NCBI GenBank assembly: GCA_024277555.1
Contig: JAJRUY010000175.1
Span: 1-6,271 of the forward strand
Reading direction: 5' to 3'
DNA from: Gammaproteobacteria bacterium
GTDB lineage: Bacteria > Pseudomonadota > Gammaproteobacteria > Chromatiales > Chromatiaceae
DNA length: 6,271 nt
Part shown: in pieces, positions 5,713 to 6,271 of the stretch
Layout of the letters: each line of letters starts with the position of its first letter
Numbering within the stretch: the first letter of the stretch is position 1
Program-made: the position numbers and the translations under genes
Notes under the pieces: model-generated
Databases searched by the model: none
Told to the model about the DNA's origin: nothing
The model's input: only the letters and a program-made list of their open reading frames with translations

Positions 5713-5739
5713 GCTGCCGCCCGGCGTATTTGGCGCAGC
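5713..5739 (+). other. Bulged hairpin after rplT
   Basis: GCTGCCGCC (5713-5721) pairs with GGCGCAGC (5732-5739), leaving one bulged C and a 10-base loop. It begins 5 bases after the rplT stop codon and has no T-run. It may be a 3'-end stabilising stem or part of a leader for pheS. Confidence 0.35.
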
Positions 5740-5797
5740 AGATTGACGAAGATGTCTGGCAAGGCTGCAGCGCAGCAATGTTGACATGGCGAATGAG

Positions 5798-5827
5798 GGG
5801 AAAGGCCTGAAGGTCTTTCCCTTTTTT
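5798..5827 (+). terminator. Intrinsic terminator after rplT (or attenuator before pheS)
   Basis: GGGAAAGGCC (5798-5807) pairs with GGTCTTTCCC (5812-5821), with one wobble, around the tetraloop TGAA. Six T residues follow at 5822-5827. It ends the infC-rpmI-rplT transcript. In E. coli, pheS lies behind an attenuator in this gap, but I see no convincing Phe leader peptide upstream of this stem, so a plain terminator is preferred. Confidence 0.9.
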
Positions 5828-5860
5828 GTTTTTCAGGGTTACCACCGGTCAGGTTTTTTA

Positions 5861-5929
5861 TGTTATTCCGGTGCAGGCCGGAATCCAGAAATGCCAAGCT
5901 CCTGGATCCCGGCCTGCGCCGGGATGACA
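5861..5929. repeat. Palindromic intergenic repeat, dRS3-like
   Basis: Two 27-base arms (5862-5888 and 5902-5928) are inverted repeats matching at 23 of 27 positions, with a 13-base spacer; a further T-A pair extends the palindrome at each end. Each arm holds a 20-base unit bounded by ATTCC...GGAAT (5865-5884) or ATCCC...GGGAT (5906-5925) around a GC-rich core. This form resembles the neisserial dRS3 repeat and similar short repeats scattered between genes of many proteobacteria. Translated, it gives the spurious SWIPACAGMT string often seen in databases. It encodes no transposase and is probably a non-autonomous, dispersed element. Confidence 0.75.
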
Positions 5930-5981
5930 AAGCAAATAAAAAGCCCCTGGTGTTTGGCTCAGAATCGAAGGTAAAGATTCC

Positions 5982-6271
5982 ATGGATCTCCAACAATTGA
6001 CTGAACAGGCGCTGGCAGCGGTGCGGGATGCTTCTGATTTGCGTGTACTGGATGAAGTGCGCGTTGCCTATCTGGGCAAGACCGGCTTGTTTACCGAGCA
6101 GCTCAAGCAGCTGGGAAAGCTGCCTGGGGAAGAGCGCCCCAAAGCCGGGCAAGCCATCAATCAGGCCAAGCAGGCGCTACAGAGCGCCATTGAAGACCGG
6201 AAGGCGGCTTTGGAGCAGGCGGCTTTGGAAGCACGACTGGCGCAAGAGCGTATCGACGTGACGCTGCCGGG
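5982..6271 (+). CDS. pheS: Phenylalanyl-tRNA synthetase alpha subunit, N-terminal 96 residues (3' end outside window)
   Basis: The frame is open from ATG 5982 to the window end. PheS and PheT form the alpha2-beta2 enzyme that charges tRNA-Phe, and PheS carries the catalytic site, which lies beyond the window. The visible part is the N-terminal coiled-coil arm that contacts tRNA: MDLQQLTEQALAAV, then RVAYLGKTGLFT, LPGEERPKAGQAIN, and RLAQERIDVTLPG, which aligns with the E. coli ETIDVSLPG boundary before the catalytic domain. AAGG (5968-5971) lies 10 bases before the ATG, a modest site. The gene follows rplT by 273 bases, an interval occupied by a terminator and the palindromic repeat. No clear promoter was found between them. 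Confidence 0.96.
   Translation, partial: MDLQQLTEQALAAVRDASDLRVLDEVRVAYLGKTGLFTEQLKQLGKLPGEERPKAGQAINQAKQALQSAIEDRKAALEQAALEARLAQERIDVTLP

Noticed and set aside
5781..5786. A perfect TTGACA hexamer before the rplT terminator.
   Set aside because: At 16-18 bases downstream the sequence is GC-rich terminator stem with nothing like TATAAT.
5931..5958. A possible - strand terminator with AGCC/GGCT arms and a T-rich end.
   Set aside because: The stem is only four to five pairs with a ten-base loop, and no - strand gene ends there.
5786..5974. A 62-codon ORF with FPFFVF early on, looking like a Phe-rich leader peptide for pheS attenuation.
   Set aside because: The Phe codons are the 3' arm and T-run of the terminator itself, which read as Phe in this frame. 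There is no ribosome binding site before ATG 5786, and the rest of the ORF is the translated palindromic repeat.

Overview
The window reads as a chromosomal housekeeping segment of a gammaproteobacterium, probably a marine or environmental one. The evidence is the E. coli-like order thrS-infC-rpmI-rplT-pheS, close similarity of each product to the enterobacterial and pseudomonad proteins, and strong Shine-Dalgarno sites (AGGAGA type) before most genes. I cannot name the genus.

Left part (1-1208): the 3' end of serS (seryl-tRNA synthetase) enters on the + strand. It converges on, and overlaps by 8 bases, a 61-codon two-helix membrane protein on the - strand. Upstream of that small gene, also on the - strand, lies yccA (Bax inhibitor-1/YccA family, seven membrane segments). 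A strong bidirectional hairpin terminator sits between yccA and the small gene.

Middle (1209-2547): a 462-base divergent intergenic region separates yccA from a + strand gene for a secreted OmpA-domain protein. It probably carries promoters for both genes, with a long leader on the ompA side. The OmpA-domain protein has no beta-barrel. It combines an RmpM-like N-terminal motif, a thrombospondin-type-3 calcium-binding segment and a peptidoglycan-binding OmpA C domain. It ends at a strong terminator.

Right part (2548-6271): thrS, infC, rpmI, rplT and the start of pheS lie in order on the + strand, coding for threonyl-tRNA synthetase, initiation factor IF3, ribosomal proteins L35 and L20, and the PheRS alpha chain. 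The regulatory RNA is the most interesting layer. The short thrS leader contains a 7-bp hairpin with a seven-base loop that copies a tRNA-Thr(GGU) anticodon loop, placed just before the ribosome binding site. infC appears to begin at an AUA codon. The infC-rpmI gap folds into two hairpins, one capped by a GAAA tetraloop and one with two competing pairings, at the place where L20 autoregulation acts in relatives. After rplT there is a strong terminator and then a 69-bp palindromic repeat resembling the neisserial dRS3 family before pheS.

Taken together, this is a translation-machinery locus with several candidate autoregulatory RNA elements, flanked by envelope genes. I see no novel multi-gene system, phage, CRISPR array or complete insertion sequence.
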